Assembly (NCBI GenBank): GCA_043557195.1 | Contig: CP121314.1 | Location: 3,100,001-3,164,000 of the forward strand | Length of the DNA stretch: 64,000 nucleotides | Direction: 5' to 3' | Source: Jejuia sp043557195 | GTDB taxonomy: Bacteria; Bacteroidota; Bacteroidia; Flavobacteriales; Flavobacteriaceae | In this document: positions 35,040 through 43,780 of the stretch, one piece after another | Layout: each line of letters begins with the position of its first letter | Numbering within the stretch: position 1 is the first letter of the stretch | Position numbers and translations under genes: made by a program | The notes under the pieces: model-generated | What the model was told of the DNA's origin: nothing | What the model saw: the letters and a program-made list of their open reading frames with translations, nothing else | The model's database searches: none

Positions 35040-35665
35040 ACAATTTCAATTTTCTTGCCTAAATACTTTGGTTTTACATGAAATAGAATATCCCATGCGG
35101 CCTTTGTTCTTGCTAGATATTCTCTAAGTTTTGTTTTTAAACCATATTTACCTTTCATGTCTCTAGCATTAAAGGCTACTGCATTTATATCATGTTGTTT
35201 AGCTAAGAACAAAGCACGTTCGTTATGAAATTTTTGAGAAATTATTGTGAATTCTGTAAGCCCAAAAACCTTTTTGGCTCTTACCACAGAATCTAATGTT
35301 CTAAAACCTGCATAATCCAAATAGATTTTATCAGCAGGAATACCATGTTTGATGAGGTCGTTTTTAAAATCGGACGGTTCATCGTAATCCTTTCTGCCAT
35401 TGTCGCCACTAACTAATATAAAGTTGATTTTACCAGAATTGAATAATAAAACCGCAGCTTCTAATCGGTATTTATAATAAATATTGATGTTGCCATGAGC
35501 GGTGTATTTGCCTGCTCCCAAAACAAGTCCTACCTTATTATTGCTTAATTCCTCGACATTTTCATAAAGAAAAGGTTTTGCTTTATGTGTTATTGCTAGG
35601 TCTATAAGCAAAATTATAACAATGGCAACGATGCCAATTTTAATGAGTTTCTTTAGGTATTTCAT
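35036..35665 (-). CDS. SanA/YdcF-type DUF218 membrane protein
   Basis: This is an ElyC/SanA/YdcF family member with an N-terminal membrane helix and a periplasmic DUF218 domain: VGLVLGAGKYT, ILVSGDNGRKDYDEPSDFKNDLI and TIISQKFHNERALFLAK are the family blocks. E. coli SanA affects envelope permeability and vancomycin resistance at high temperature; here the role is unproven. The start at 35665 (MKYLKKLIKIG) gives a clean signal anchor; an ATG at 35692 would overlap the upstream gene more. It ends with a 4-bp overlap into the DUF2809 gene. Confidence 0.82.
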   Translation of the reverse strand: MKYLKKLIKIGIVAIVIILLIDLAITHKAKPFLYENVEELSNNKVGLVLGAGKYTAHGNINIYYKYRLEAAVLLFNSGKINFILVSGDNGRKDYDEPSDFKNDLIKHGIPADKIYLDYAGFRTLDSVVRAKKVFGLTEFTIISQKFHNERALFLAKQHDINAVAFNARDMKGKYGLKTKLREYLARTKAAWDILFHVKPKYLGKKIEIV

Positions 35666-36044
35666 GTGTTTTTGTTTTAGGGATTTGGGCAAGCCAATGC
35701 CATGATTTTAGTAAAGTGAAAAAAGCGGAGCTTATAAAAGCTACAGGAAATATTTTAAAATTGGATGTTGTAAGCATGTATGTGCAAATTCCAAATAAGG
35801 CAATAGCATAAAACGGGAAATAAGTGTTATAAACTTTTTTTAAAGATGTATTCTCGTTCTTTGACCAGAAAAATGGAGCTATTGTTAAGCAGATGGTAAG
35901 CATACAACATAATGCTATTGGAATAACAGATAAAAACATATAGGGTAGAATATCTATAATGAATCGTTCTTCAGTAAGCAGGATTGTCCAAAAAATAACG
36001 AAGGACATACACGTTGCTTTTAATATGGCTAAAGGTGTATCCAT
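35640..36044 (-). CDS. Small integral membrane protein, unknown
   Basis: The 134-residue protein has four hydrophobic segments and a polar, Lys-rich C-terminus. I recognise no family. It begins 5 bp after the DUF4173 gene and its end overlaps the SanA-like start, so it is part of the exosortase N island. Confidence 0.7.
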   Translation of the reverse strand: MDTPLAILKATCMSFVIFWTILLTEERFIIDILPYMFLSVIPIALCCMLTICLTIAPFFWSKNENTSLKKVYNTYFPFYAIALFGICTYMLTTSNFKIFPVAFISSAFFTLLKSWHWLAQIPKTKTHEIPKETH

Positions 36045-36049
36045 AATTT

Positions 36050-37429
36050 CTAATCAATTTTGAAATTATCAAATTGAGATTCTTGCCATGATTTTTGCTT
36101 TAATTCAGTGATGTATGAATTATATTTTTGATTAATGGCTAATGCTTTTTCGTCATCTAAACCGTTTTCATCTAAATAATTTTTTAAGATGAAAGTGTTG
36201 TTATCTGAAAGCTCTATCAGGTAATTGAAATCCATCGATTTAGCATAATTCAAATTATATATGGTGATGTAACTATCCCAATTTATGGTGCAAGAGATGA
36301 CTAAAATTGTAAAAGCAGTTATAGTATTAATTCTGAATAAATACCAGAAGTTTTTAAGGTCTTTAACTTTTATAAATGTGGTAACTAGTCCAATTACCGT
36401 GAGTAATAAATAAACTAAAACGCCAATACGTTTGTAGGTTAGACCGAAATAGTAAATATATTGTACATCTTTAATAACGATATTAATTACTAGAATTGCA
36501 TTTAGTGAAATCCAAGTATATGCAACCAGTTTTAAACTCCTATTTTTCTTATAAAAGTTAAGATCTCCTCTGAAAAAATAAAGAATGATGATAATAGCTA
36601 TTATAATAGAAGCAATTAACGCATTAATACCACTATGCACCTGATTGGAAAATATTGATGCACTTATATCTTCTGAAGAAATAAGAGATAAGACATCTGT
36701 TATCAGGAATACTGAAATAAGTGTATTTAAAGCCGATATTAGAACGAGACCAAGCTGGTGCTCTTTTTTAAGATTTTCGTTATCTTGTTGAATTTTATAT
36801 TGAAGATTATTTCCTATTTGAATATCTTTTGATGTTGCGGGATTCACAACAACTGGATTTGAAATATTGCTTAATAAATAATAACCGCAAAATGCAACCA
36901 AAACCCACTGAATATTAATAAAGGAAAAATCTATACCGTTTATTAAATTATTAAACATTGGGTTACCATTTTTATATAGGGCAATAAAAATGATAAGAAC
37001 AACTAAAGGAATACCAATAATTTTGGTGAGATGTAAATAGTCTATCTCTTTTATAGGTTCTACTGTCTGTTCTTTTTTATTCACACTAAAATTTCTATGA
37101 AAGAAACCAGCAATAAATGAATATAGCCCATTAAGCCAATTCACGTATATAGAAGCATTTTGTTCAGAAACTAACCCAACAAGAGAAACAAAAGCGATAG
37201 TGTTTGCAACTATGGATAATGTGTTGTTATAAATAAAAATAGCTCCAGCAGTAATAAGGTACAGTACGGTAAATACAATGGTTTTCCTCTCTTTAAATGC
37301 AGCCTTATTATAAAGCACCAAAATGATGATGGTTAAAATGCTAAAGACCGACAAGTTTAAACCAATGCCTTGTTTGTGGAATAGTGTGCTAAATATAATA
37401 GCGCCGATAATTAATGGGATTTGTTTCAT
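36050..37429 (-). CDS. DUF4173/DUF4153-type multi-pass membrane protein
   Basis: The 459-residue protein has about twelve membrane helices. The layout (helices, a charged loop at about 200-225, helices again, and a soluble C-terminal 80 residues ending in acidic/aromatic sequence) matches DUF4173 proteins. Its function is unknown. A perfect 19-bp palindrome (37446-37464) lies 17 bp before its start, just after the regulator gene, so it probably has its own controlled promoter. Confidence 0.72.
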   Translation of the reverse strand: MKQIPLIIGAIIFSTLFHKQGIGLNLSVFSILTIIILVLYNKAAFKERKTIVFTVLYLITAGAIFIYNNTLSIVANTIAFVSLVGLVSEQNASIYVNWLNGLYSFIAGFFHRNFSVNKKEQTVEPIKEIDYLHLTKIIGIPLVVLIIFIALYKNGNPMFNNLINGIDFSFINIQWVLVAFCGYYLLSNISNPVVVNPATSKDIQIGNNLQYKIQQDNENLKKEHQLGLVLISALNTLISVFLITDVLSLISSEDISASIFSNQVHSGINALIASIIIAIIIILYFFRGDLNFYKKNRSLKLVAYTWISLNAILVINIVIKDVQYIYYFGLTYKRIGVLVYLLLTVIGLVTTFIKVKDLKNFWYLFRINTITAFTILVISCTINWDSYITIYNLNYAKSMDFNYLIELSDNNTFILKNYLDENGLDDEKALAINQKYNSYITELKQKSWQESQFDNFKID

Positions 37430-37445
37430 TTTATTTGATTTAAAG

Positions 37446-37464
37446 TACTTTGAATTTCAAAGTA
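37446..37464. promoter_or_regulatory. Palindromic operator before DUF4173 gene
   Basis: TACTTTGAATTTCAAAGTA is a perfect palindrome with 9-bp arms and a single central base. A near copy lies at 38473-38491, before the first gene of the same island. On the minus strand the left arm supplies a TACTTTG reminiscent of the -7 element. The adjacent small winged-helix protein is the probable ligand, by inference. Confidence 0.7.
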
Positions 37465-37479
37465 TAATGATAAAAAAAA

Positions 37480-37776
37480 TTATTTCTGTTTATTTATAAT
37501 AGCCTCTAGAGCTTCAATATGTTTTTTAAATGCAGCTCTACCTAGTTTTGTGGTAGAGTAGCGGGTATTGGGTTTTCGTCCTATAAATTGTTTTTCTACT
37601 TTTATATAATCAGCTTTTTCAAGTGCTTTGGTATGGCTAGCTAAATTACCGTCTGTAGCTCCTAAAAGCTCTTTCAACATATTAAAATCAGCATATTCGT
37701 TTACCATTAGAATAGACATGATACCTAGCCTAATACGGTGATCAAATAGTTTATTTATGTTGTTTATGATGCTCAT
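37480..37776 (-). CDS. Winged-helix transcriptional regulator (HTH_34-like)
   Basis: The 98-residue protein consists of little more than a winged helix: DHRIRLGIMSILMVNE, a recognition region GATDGNLASHTKALEKADYI, and a wing FIGRKPNTRYSTT. It resembles the small MarR/ArsR-like family that usually accompanies DUF4173 or multi-pass proteins in Bacteroidota. There is no obvious metal site. It is flanked by the two 19-bp palindromes and probably controls the island. Confidence 0.82.
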   Translation of the reverse strand: MSIINNINKLFDHRIRLGIMSILMVNEYADFNMLKELLGATDGNLASHTKALEKADYIKVEKQFIGRKPNTRYSTTKLGRAAFKKHIEALEAIINKQK

Positions 37777-37780
37777 TTAT

Positions 37781-37805
37781 GTCATTCGCGCTAAGGCGGG
37801 AATCT
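37781..37805. repeat. Dispersed palindrome GTCATTC-GCG-type, copy A
   Basis: The 25-bp element GTCATTCGCGCTAAGGCGGGAATCT is a degenerate copy of a family also present at 56145-56170 and 57440-57464. It lies in the 77-bp gap upstream of the regulator gene. Such elements are common in flavobacterial intergenic DNA. Confidence 0.65.
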
Positions 37806-37853
37806 ATTTAATTTAAAAGTTCAAAGTTACTGAATACTGCTACTAAATATTGC

Positions 37854-38465
37854 TTAGTTTTTTCGGTCATATTTAAAATGCATCCACGAACCATAAATAA
37901 TATGCATTAACCCAAAACCAATCACCCAAAGCCAAAAGCCATATCCAGGTTTCCAAGCTCCAATTAATCCTAAAATAATTTGAACGTAGCCTAAAAATTG
38001 AATATCTCCAATACTATATTTTGATGCATTTACTAAAGCTAATCCATAAAAAATTAACATTAACCCTCCGGATTGCCCGTATTTACCTTGACTTAAAATG
38101 ATTAAAATATAAAGTCCGCCAACAACTAGAGGAATCAAAAAGTTTAAAACTAAACGACGGGAAGTGCTATCCCAAATTTTGGCACCATCTTTTTTTGCCT
38201 TTTTCGTAGTCAATAAAATACCTGTGCCAATGCTTAATATTGCTACTATTGCTAAAGTGAGACGACAGGTTTCATAAACCCAGCCATCTAGAATTAAAAT
38301 GCCGTTGCTATAAGTCATTACTAACCAATATGCTATGGCAGCGCCTATTAATGCATAAACCCCAGCTAAAATTCCAGACAATCCACTTAGTGAAATAAAG
38401 CGAGAGGATTTATTCATCATATTTTTAATCTCGCTAATGTCTTTTAGATAATCTTTTGATTCCAT
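37854..38465 (-). CDS. Multi-pass membrane protein, unknown, first gene of exosortase N island
   Basis: The 203-residue protein has about five or six membrane helices, with a soluble N-terminus of some 25 residues (SKDYLKDISEIKNMMNKSS). I recognise no named family. The ATG is only 7 bp from the 19-bp palindrome, so a transcript starting at the operator would be nearly leaderless. Confidence 0.72.
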   Translation of the reverse strand: MESKDYLKDISEIKNMMNKSSRFISLSGLSGILAGVYALIGAAIAYWLVMTYSNGILILDGWVYETCRLTLAIVAILSIGTGILLTTKKAKKDGAKIWDSTSRRLVLNFLIPLVVGGLYILIILSQGKYGQSGGLMLIFYGLALVNASKYSIGDIQFLGYVQIILGLIGAWKPGYGFWLWVIGFGLMHIIYGSWMHFKYDRKN

Positions 38466-38472
38466 ATAAAAG

Positions 38473-38491
38473 TACTTTGAAATACAAAGTA
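38473..38491. promoter_or_regulatory. Palindromic operator before first gene of the exosortase N island
   Basis: TACTTTGAAATACAAAGTA has 7-bp perfect outer arms and matches the palindrome at 37446-37464 in 17 of 19 positions when that one is read on the minus strand. It may also affect the divergent DUF1801 gene at 38557. Confidence 0.65.
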
Positions 38492-38556
38492 AATAAAATT
38501 ATTTCAATTTAGGTGAATAAATTTTTGTTAATTTTATCGAAACCATAAATAAGGCA

Positions 38557-38925
38557 ATGAATCCAGCAGAAGAATATATCTTAAATCAACCAGAGCCCTA
38601 TCGTTCAATTTTGATGCATATTCAAGTATTGATTGAGCATACAGTTCCAGATGCTGAGTTGAAATATAAATGGCGAATTCCATGCTATTATATTGGAGAA
38701 ACACCAATGTGCTATTTAAACGCTAGCCATAAGAAGCAATTTGTAGATGTTGGGTTTTGGCATTCTGCATACCTTGATAAATTTGATGAATATCTTGTTA
38801 GCGAAAACCGTAAAGTGGTAAAGTCGTTGCGATACACTTCCGTTGAAGATATTAATGATAATATATGTATTGCTATTTTAGAAGAAGCTAAAAAGCAAAA
38901 AGGAAAATCGTTTTATAACAAATAA
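38557..38925 (+). CDS. DUF1801 domain protein
   Basis: The 122-residue cytoplasmic protein carries the DUF1801 fold: LIEHTVPDAELKYKWRIPCYYIGETPMCYL, then KQFVDVGFW and KVVKSLRYTSVEDI near the end. The family is widespread and of unknown function, related to YdhG-type proteins. It is divergent from the exosortase island, and its stop is 1 bp from the convergent kdsA stop. Confidence 0.85.
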   Translation: MNPAEEYILNQPEPYRSILMHIQVLIEHTVPDAELKYKWRIPCYYIGETPMCYLNASHKKQFVDVGFWHSAYLDKFDEYLVSENRKVVKSLRYTSVEDINDNICIAILEEAKKQKGKSFYNK

Positions 38926-38926
38926 C

Positions 38927-39745
38927 TTAAAGACCATTCACAGTCTTTCGTATTGCTACTAAATTGGTAAGAAGCTTTTCTAAATTATCTAAATGTAACA
39001 TATTAGCGCCATCACTTTTTGCGTTAGCAGGATCGAAATGAGTTTCGATAAACAAACCATCTACATTATTTACTATTCCAGCTCTTGCAATGGTTTCTAT
39101 CATGTCGGGCCTACCTCCTGTAACGCCTGCTGATTGATTAGGTTGTTGTAACGAATGGGTAACATCTAAAACTGTTGGTGCAAATTCACGCATAGTTGGA
39201 ATACCTCTAAAATCAACAATCATATCCTGATAGCCAAACATGCTGCCTCTATCGGTTATCCACGCTTTATCGCTTCCTGCATCTTTTACTTTTTGTACGG
39301 CGTGCTTCATGGACTCGGGACTCATAAATTGTCCTTTTTTCAAATTCACTACTTTTCCTGTTTTCGCAGCAGCCACCACTAAATCGGTTTGTCTCACTAA
39401 AAATGCAGGTATTTGCAACACATCAACATATTCTGCTGCTTCTATAGCATCAGATACTTCATGAATATCTGTAACTGTTGGTACATCAAACGTTTCAGAA
39501 ACTTTTTGTAGAATTTTTAAAGCCTTTTCGTTGCCAATGCCGGTAAAGCTATCAATTCTACTGCGGTTTGCTTTTTTAAAACTGCCTTTAAATACATATG
39601 GAATTTCTAATTTATCAGTAATTGAAACTACTTTTTCCGCAATTCGAAGTGCCATGTCTTCACCCTCAATAGCGCATGGACCGCATAATAGAAAGAAATT
39701 GTTGGAATTGGTGTGTTTTAACTTAGGAATATCGCTTAGTTGCAT
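38927..39745 (-). CDS. kdsA: 3-deoxy-8-phosphooctulonate synthase KdsA
   Basis: This enzyme condenses phosphoenolpyruvate and arabinose-5-phosphate to Kdo-8-phosphate for LPS core synthesis. The 272 residues contain FLLCGPCAIEG near the start, KGSFKKANRSRIDSFTG, DIHEVSDAIEAAEYVDVLQIPAFL and NVDGLFIETHFDPANAKSDGANML. Length and blocks match KdsA fully. It stands alone rather than with other Kdo genes. Confidence 0.96.
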   Translation of the reverse strand: MQLSDIPKLKHTNSNNFFLLCGPCAIEGEDMALRIAEKVVSITDKLEIPYVFKGSFKKANRSRIDSFTGIGNEKALKILQKVSETFDVPTVTDIHEVSDAIEAAEYVDVLQIPAFLVRQTDLVVAAAKTGKVVNLKKGQFMSPESMKHAVQKVKDAGSDKAWITDRGSMFGYQDMIVDFRGIPTMREFAPTVLDVTHSLQQPNQSAGVTGGRPDMIETIARAGIVNNVDGLFIETHFDPANAKSDGANMLHLDNLEKLLTNLVAIRKTVNGL

Positions 39746-39832
39746 GTGCTTACATTTAAAGCGTAAAGTTAAGGAAATGATGTGATTTGATGAGGCTTAA
39801 TTTTGGAATTACACTGTTGTTGGCAGGCAGGT

Positions 39833-39928
39833 ACGTTAGTGATTGTAGCGGCAGCTTTTGGCGAGGCGTGCATCGAGCCAAAACTATTAGCGGAAAGCAC
39901 GACCCGACCCCAAGGAGGGGAACGCCCA
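39833..39928 (-). repeat. Dispersed flavobacterial intergenic repeat, copy 2
   Basis: Read on the minus strand it begins TTGGGCGTTCCCC, contains GGGTCGGG and CTTTCCGCTA, then ATCACTAACG, in the same order as copies at 29287 and 59001. An internal inverted repeat TTTTGGC/GCCAAAA is present. It lies between kdsA and a small membrane gene. Confidence 0.65.
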
Positions 39929-39934
39929 AAAAAT

Positions 39935-40366
39935 TTATAAACTTTTATTTAAAGAGTTTCTGATAATCCACAATGCCATGATTAAGCTTGCAAATATAAA
40001 GATGCCACCATATACGGTGAGTTGCTTTATAGGCTGTGAGAGTGAAACTATTTGTAACATGTCTGATAGGAATGCTAAAATGAGATAGGACGAAAGGCAA
40101 ACAAATGTAATGCCTAATGTGAAGTTTAGCCTTTTGTTAGGTTTTATAATTTGCCACAAAAATGGGATGCCAAAAAGCAAAATGGGATACGCGCTAATGC
40201 CTTCTGTTTGGTTAACGTTTGTAAAGAGATACGCCGTTACTGCAATAAAATATAGGTAAGGCGTGTATTTTGAGCAATATTTGATAACATTCATTTTCTG
40301 TAATCTTTGAGATATTTTATTATTTAAACGAATTGAAGAGCTAAATAGTTTTTTGACATCGTACAT
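39935..40366 (-). CDS. Small membrane protein, unknown
   Basis: The 143-residue protein has a positively charged N-terminal 30 residues and four hydrophobic helices. No family is recognised. It is divergent from typA, with the typA promoter region between them. Confidence 0.6.
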   Translation of the reverse strand: MYDVKKLFSSSIRLNNKISQRLQKMNVIKYCSKYTPYLYFIAVTAYLFTNVNQTEGISAYPILLFGIPFLWQIIKPNKRLNFTLGITFVCLSSYLILAFLSDMLQIVSLSQPIKQLTVYGGIFIFASLIMALWIIRNSLNKSL

Positions 40367-40386
40367 ATAACATTTAATTAACTAAT

Positions 40387-40421
40387 TTTGGCATTAAATG
40401 TTAAAATATGCAGTACCTTTG
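40387..40421 (+). promoter_or_regulatory. Promoter of typA
   Basis: TTTG at 40387-40390 and TACCTTTG at 40414-40421 are separated by 23 bp, at the long end of the usual Bacteroidota range. It lies 24 bp before the typA ATG at 40445. Confidence 0.55.
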
Positions 40422-40444
40422 CACGCTTAAATAAAGGATTCAGA

Positions 40445-42135
40445 ATGAACAACATAAAGAACATTGCGATAATTGCTCACGTAGACCACGGAAAGACAAC
40501 GTTGGTAGATAAAATTATGTACCATTGTCAACTTTTTCGTGAAACGTTATTGACACTCCTGGTCACGCCGATTTTGGTGGAGAGGTAGAGCGTGTTTTAA
40601 ACATGGCTGATGGTGTATTGCTATTGGTAGATGCTTTTGAAGGTCCTATGCCACAAACCCGCTTTGTATTGCATAAAGCAATTGATTTAGGATTAAAGCC
40701 TTGTGTGGTTATCAATAAGGTGGATAAGGAAAACTGCACGCCTGATGAGGTACATGAAAAAGTGTTTGATTTAATGTTTGAATTAGGTGCTGAGGAATGG
40801 CAATTAGATTTTCCAACGGTTTATGGGTCTGCTAAAAACAATTGGATGAGCGAGGATTGGCAAAATGAAACTGACAATATTGAGCCATTATTGGAAATGG
40901 TAATAGACCATATTCCTTCGCCAAAAATTGAAGAAGGCACTACGCAAATGTTGATTACCTCATTAGACTTCTCGTCTTTTACAGGAAGAATTGCAATTGG
41001 GCGTTTAACTCGTGGTGAATTAAAGGTGAATCAAAATATTTCTTTAGTGAAAAGAGATGGTTCTATTGTGAAGTCTAGAATAAAGGAATTACACACTTTT
41101 GAAGGTTTAGGGCGTAAGAAGGTTGAAGAGGTACAAGCTGGAGATATTTGTGCTTTAGTTGGTTTAGAAGGTTTTGAAATTGGTGATACTGTTGCCGATT
41201 GGGAAAACCCTGAAGGGTTAAAAACTATTGCCATAGATGAGCCAACAATGAGTATGTTGTTTACAATTAATGATTCGCCATTCTTTGGAAAAGATGGTAA
41301 ATATGTGACTTCTAGACATATAAAGGAACGTTTAACCAAAGAGCTTGAGAAAAACTTGGCATTAAGAGTTGAAGAGACTGATAGTGCTGATAAGTTTATG
41401 GTATTTGGGCGTGGTGTGTTACACTTATCTGTTTTAATTGAGACAATGCGTCGTGAAGGGTATGAATTGCAAATTGGTCAGCCACAAGTAATCATTAAAG
41501 AAGTTGATGGTGTAAAATGTGAACCCGTTGAGGAAATGACAATTGATTTACCAGAGCATGTTTCTGGTAAAGCCATTGAAATGGTGACTATGCGAAAAGG
41601 CGAAATGCTAAGTATGGAAGCCAAAGGCGATCGTATGGTTTGTGAGTTTTTAATACCATCTCGAGGAATTATTGGATTAAGAAATCAACTATTGACTGCT
41701 ACAGCTGGTGAGGCTATTATGGCGCACCGTTTTAAAGAATATCAACCAGTAAAAGGTGGTATTCCAGAACGTCAAAATGGAAGTTTAGTGTCTATGGAAA
41801 ATGGTACCGCAATTCCATATTCTATTGATAAATTACAAGAAAGAGGTAAATTTTTTATTGATCCAGGTGAAGATATCTACGAAGGGCAAGTAATTGGAGA
41901 GAACTCTCGTGGCGATGATATGACGGTTAATGTTACTAAGACAAAAAAGTTGAGTAATGTTCGTTCTTCTGGAGCTGATGATAAAGCTAAAATTGTACCT
42001 GCAATAAAATTTTCTTTAGAAGAAGCTTTAGAATACATTCAAAAAGATGAATATGTTGAGGTAACACCAAATCATTTGCGTTTACGAAAAGTCTATTTAA
42101 AAGAAGTAGATAGAAAGCGAAATAAAAGTATTTAA
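40445..42135 (+). pseudogene. typA: typA/bipA translational GTPase with internal deletion and frameshift
   Basis: TypA/BipA is a ribosome-binding GTPase of the EF-G class. The start MNNIKNIAIIAHVDHGKTTL carries an intact G1 loop. At about 40543 the frame breaks: residues up to MYHCQLFRE are followed immediately, in another frame, by VIDTPGHADFGGEVERVLNMADG, and that frame stays open to 42135. Compared with family members, about 37 codons are missing (109 nt), covering switch I with its ERGITI motif. The remainder is normal (NKVD, EF-G-like domains, C-terminal domain). Either the gene is broken, or the sequence or assembly has a local error; loss of G2 would abolish GTPase function. The ATG at 40603 could in theory start a truncated protein. 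Confidence 0.85.
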
Positions 42136-42362
42136 TGACTTTTTTAGGTATTGAAATAATAGAGTGGTTGGGCTACTCAGCAATGGCTACTGTTTTGGTT
42201 TCTTTTTTAATGAAGTCTATTTTAAGGTTAAGACTCGTAAATGCCATAGGGTGTTTGCTATTTATAGCATATGGCTTTAGTTTGGAGCCTATTTCAAAAC
42301 CTATTATAATAACGAACGTGGCAATTTTGGTAATTAATTTATACAATGTTTTAAAAAAGTAG
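42135..42362 (+). CDS. YgjV-like small inner membrane protein
   Basis: The 75-residue protein has three hydrophobic helices; the pattern LGYSAMATVLVSFLMKSILRL and FIAYGFSLE resembles the YgjV inner-membrane family. Its ATG overlaps the typA stop by 1 nt, suggesting translational coupling. Function is unknown. Confidence 0.7.
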   Translation: MTFLGIEIIEWLGYSAMATVLVSFLMKSILRLRLVNAIGCLLFIAYGFSLEPISKPIIITNVAILVINLYNVLKK

Positions 42363-42475
42363 TAATAGTTATAAATTATAAACAATAATTACCTTTTGAT
42401 TCGTTTTGTATATTTGAAGCCCATTGAACTATCATAAAGTAGTTTATTAGTTGTAATAGCAACAAATCTTAACTT

Positions 42476-43780
42476 TTGAAAAACTTAATAAGTTATATTA
42501 GTAGTAAAGTATTAGGAAAAGTTACTTCTTTAAAAACTGCTGCCGTTTTTACAAGGATAATTGCTGGAATACTTACATCAAAAGCAATTGCAGTAGTTAT
42601 AGGAGCTGAAGGTTTAGCACTAGTTGGAAACCTGAGAAATTTTGTTGCTTCTGCCCAAACTTTAGCTACCTTAGGGTTCTATAAAGGTGTTGTTAAGTAT
42701 GTAAATGATTTTAAAGATGATTTAGTACAGCTTAGTAAAACACTTTCTACAGTTTATTACATTGGTTTTATAACCACAATTTTAGTGTCTTTTTTCTGCT
42801 ATTTCCAAGCAGAAGCGATTAATGAACTAATTTTTCCAACGTATAATAACTATGTTTATGTTATAAAGATTTTTGCAATTGTATTGCCTTTTTATGCTTT
42901 AAATATGTTTGCCTTTTCTATAATGAATGGGTTTTCAAAGTATAAAATTCTTATCATCATAAATATAATTGGACAAATTCTAAGCTTATGTGTAGCATTA
43001 TTGTTAATCTATCAAAAGAATTTAGATGGTGCATTAATCTCTGTGGCTATTTCAGAGTCATTAATCTTTTTAATTACCCTTGTTGGTATTATTAATAGAA
43101 AAAGCTTAGTACCACTTATTAGCGTAAATCATGTAAGTTTTACTTATTTGAAAAAACTGAGTTCTTATACGGGTATGGCTTTGTTTTCTGCTATTATTTT
43201 ACCTTTAGTTATTTTGGCTATACGTTCTCATATCATTGATACCATTGGTTATAAAGATGCTGGCTTCTGGGAAGCTATGCTACGTGTTTCTAAATATTAT
43301 TTAATGTTAGTTAGTTCGTTGCTTGGGTTATACATTATTCCTAGGTTTTCTGAAATAAATGATATTAAAGAATTTAAGAAAGAGGTTTTCTCTATATATA
43401 AAAGTGTAATTCCATACTTTACACTTGGTTTATTGTTAATATATTTACTTAGGCCATTTATTGTTAGGATAGTTTTTACAGAGGAATTTGAGCCTGTAGA
43501 GGATTTGTTTTTATGGCAAATTTTGGGTGATTTCGTAAAAGTACTTTCGATGATTATTGCATATCAATTTTTGGCAAAAAAAATGTTTTGGCATTATGTA
43601 ATTACTGAAGCATTCTTAGTTGTCATCTTATATACTACAAGTATTTACTTTATTAAAATTTATGGCGTTAAAGGTGCAGTAATTGGTCATTTTGTTAGTT
43701 ATTTGATGTATTATGGTGTAATCTTACTTATTTTTGGAAGTTCGCTTTTTGGAGTGGAGTCTGATAAAACTATTAAATAA
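42476..43780 (+). CDS. O-antigen translocase (Wzx-type flippase), copy 1
   Basis: This is a MATE/MVF-like membrane protein with about twelve helices that should flip lipid-linked glycan units. It starts with TTG at 42476 (MKNLISYISSKVLGKV). Family marks include IGAEGLALVGNLRNF near the N-terminus and IAYQFLAKKMFWHY in the second half, as in WzxE-like proteins. A TATATTTG at 42409-42416 is a plausible -7 element. It is directly followed, without any gap, by a paralogue. Confidence 0.85.
   Translation: MKNLISYISSKVLGKVTSLKTAAVFTRIIAGILTSKAIAVVIGAEGLALVGNLRNFVASAQTLATLGFYKGVVKYVNDFKDDLVQLSKTLSTVYYIGFITTILVSFFCYFQAEAINELIFPTYNNYVYVIKIFAIVLPFYALNMFAFSIMNGFSKYKILIIINIIGQILSLCVALLLIYQKNLDGALISVAISESLIFLITLVGIINRKSLVPLISVNHVSFTYLKKLSSYTGMALFSAIILPLVILAIRSHIIDTIGYKDAGFWEAMLRVSKYYLMLVSSLLGLYIIPRFSEINDIKEFKKEVFSIYKSVIPYFTLGLLLIYLLRPFIVRIVFTEEFEPVEDLFLWQILGDFVKVLSMIIAYQFLAKKMFWHYVITEAFLVVILYTTSIYFIKIYGVKGAVIGHFVSYLMYYGVILLIFGSSLFGVESDKTIK

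Noticed and set aside
40388..40588. Separate 66-codon gene upstream of a GTPase gene
   Set aside because: It is the N-terminal fragment of typA with a 19-residue false extension; residues from 40445 match the GTPase start with an intact G1 loop.
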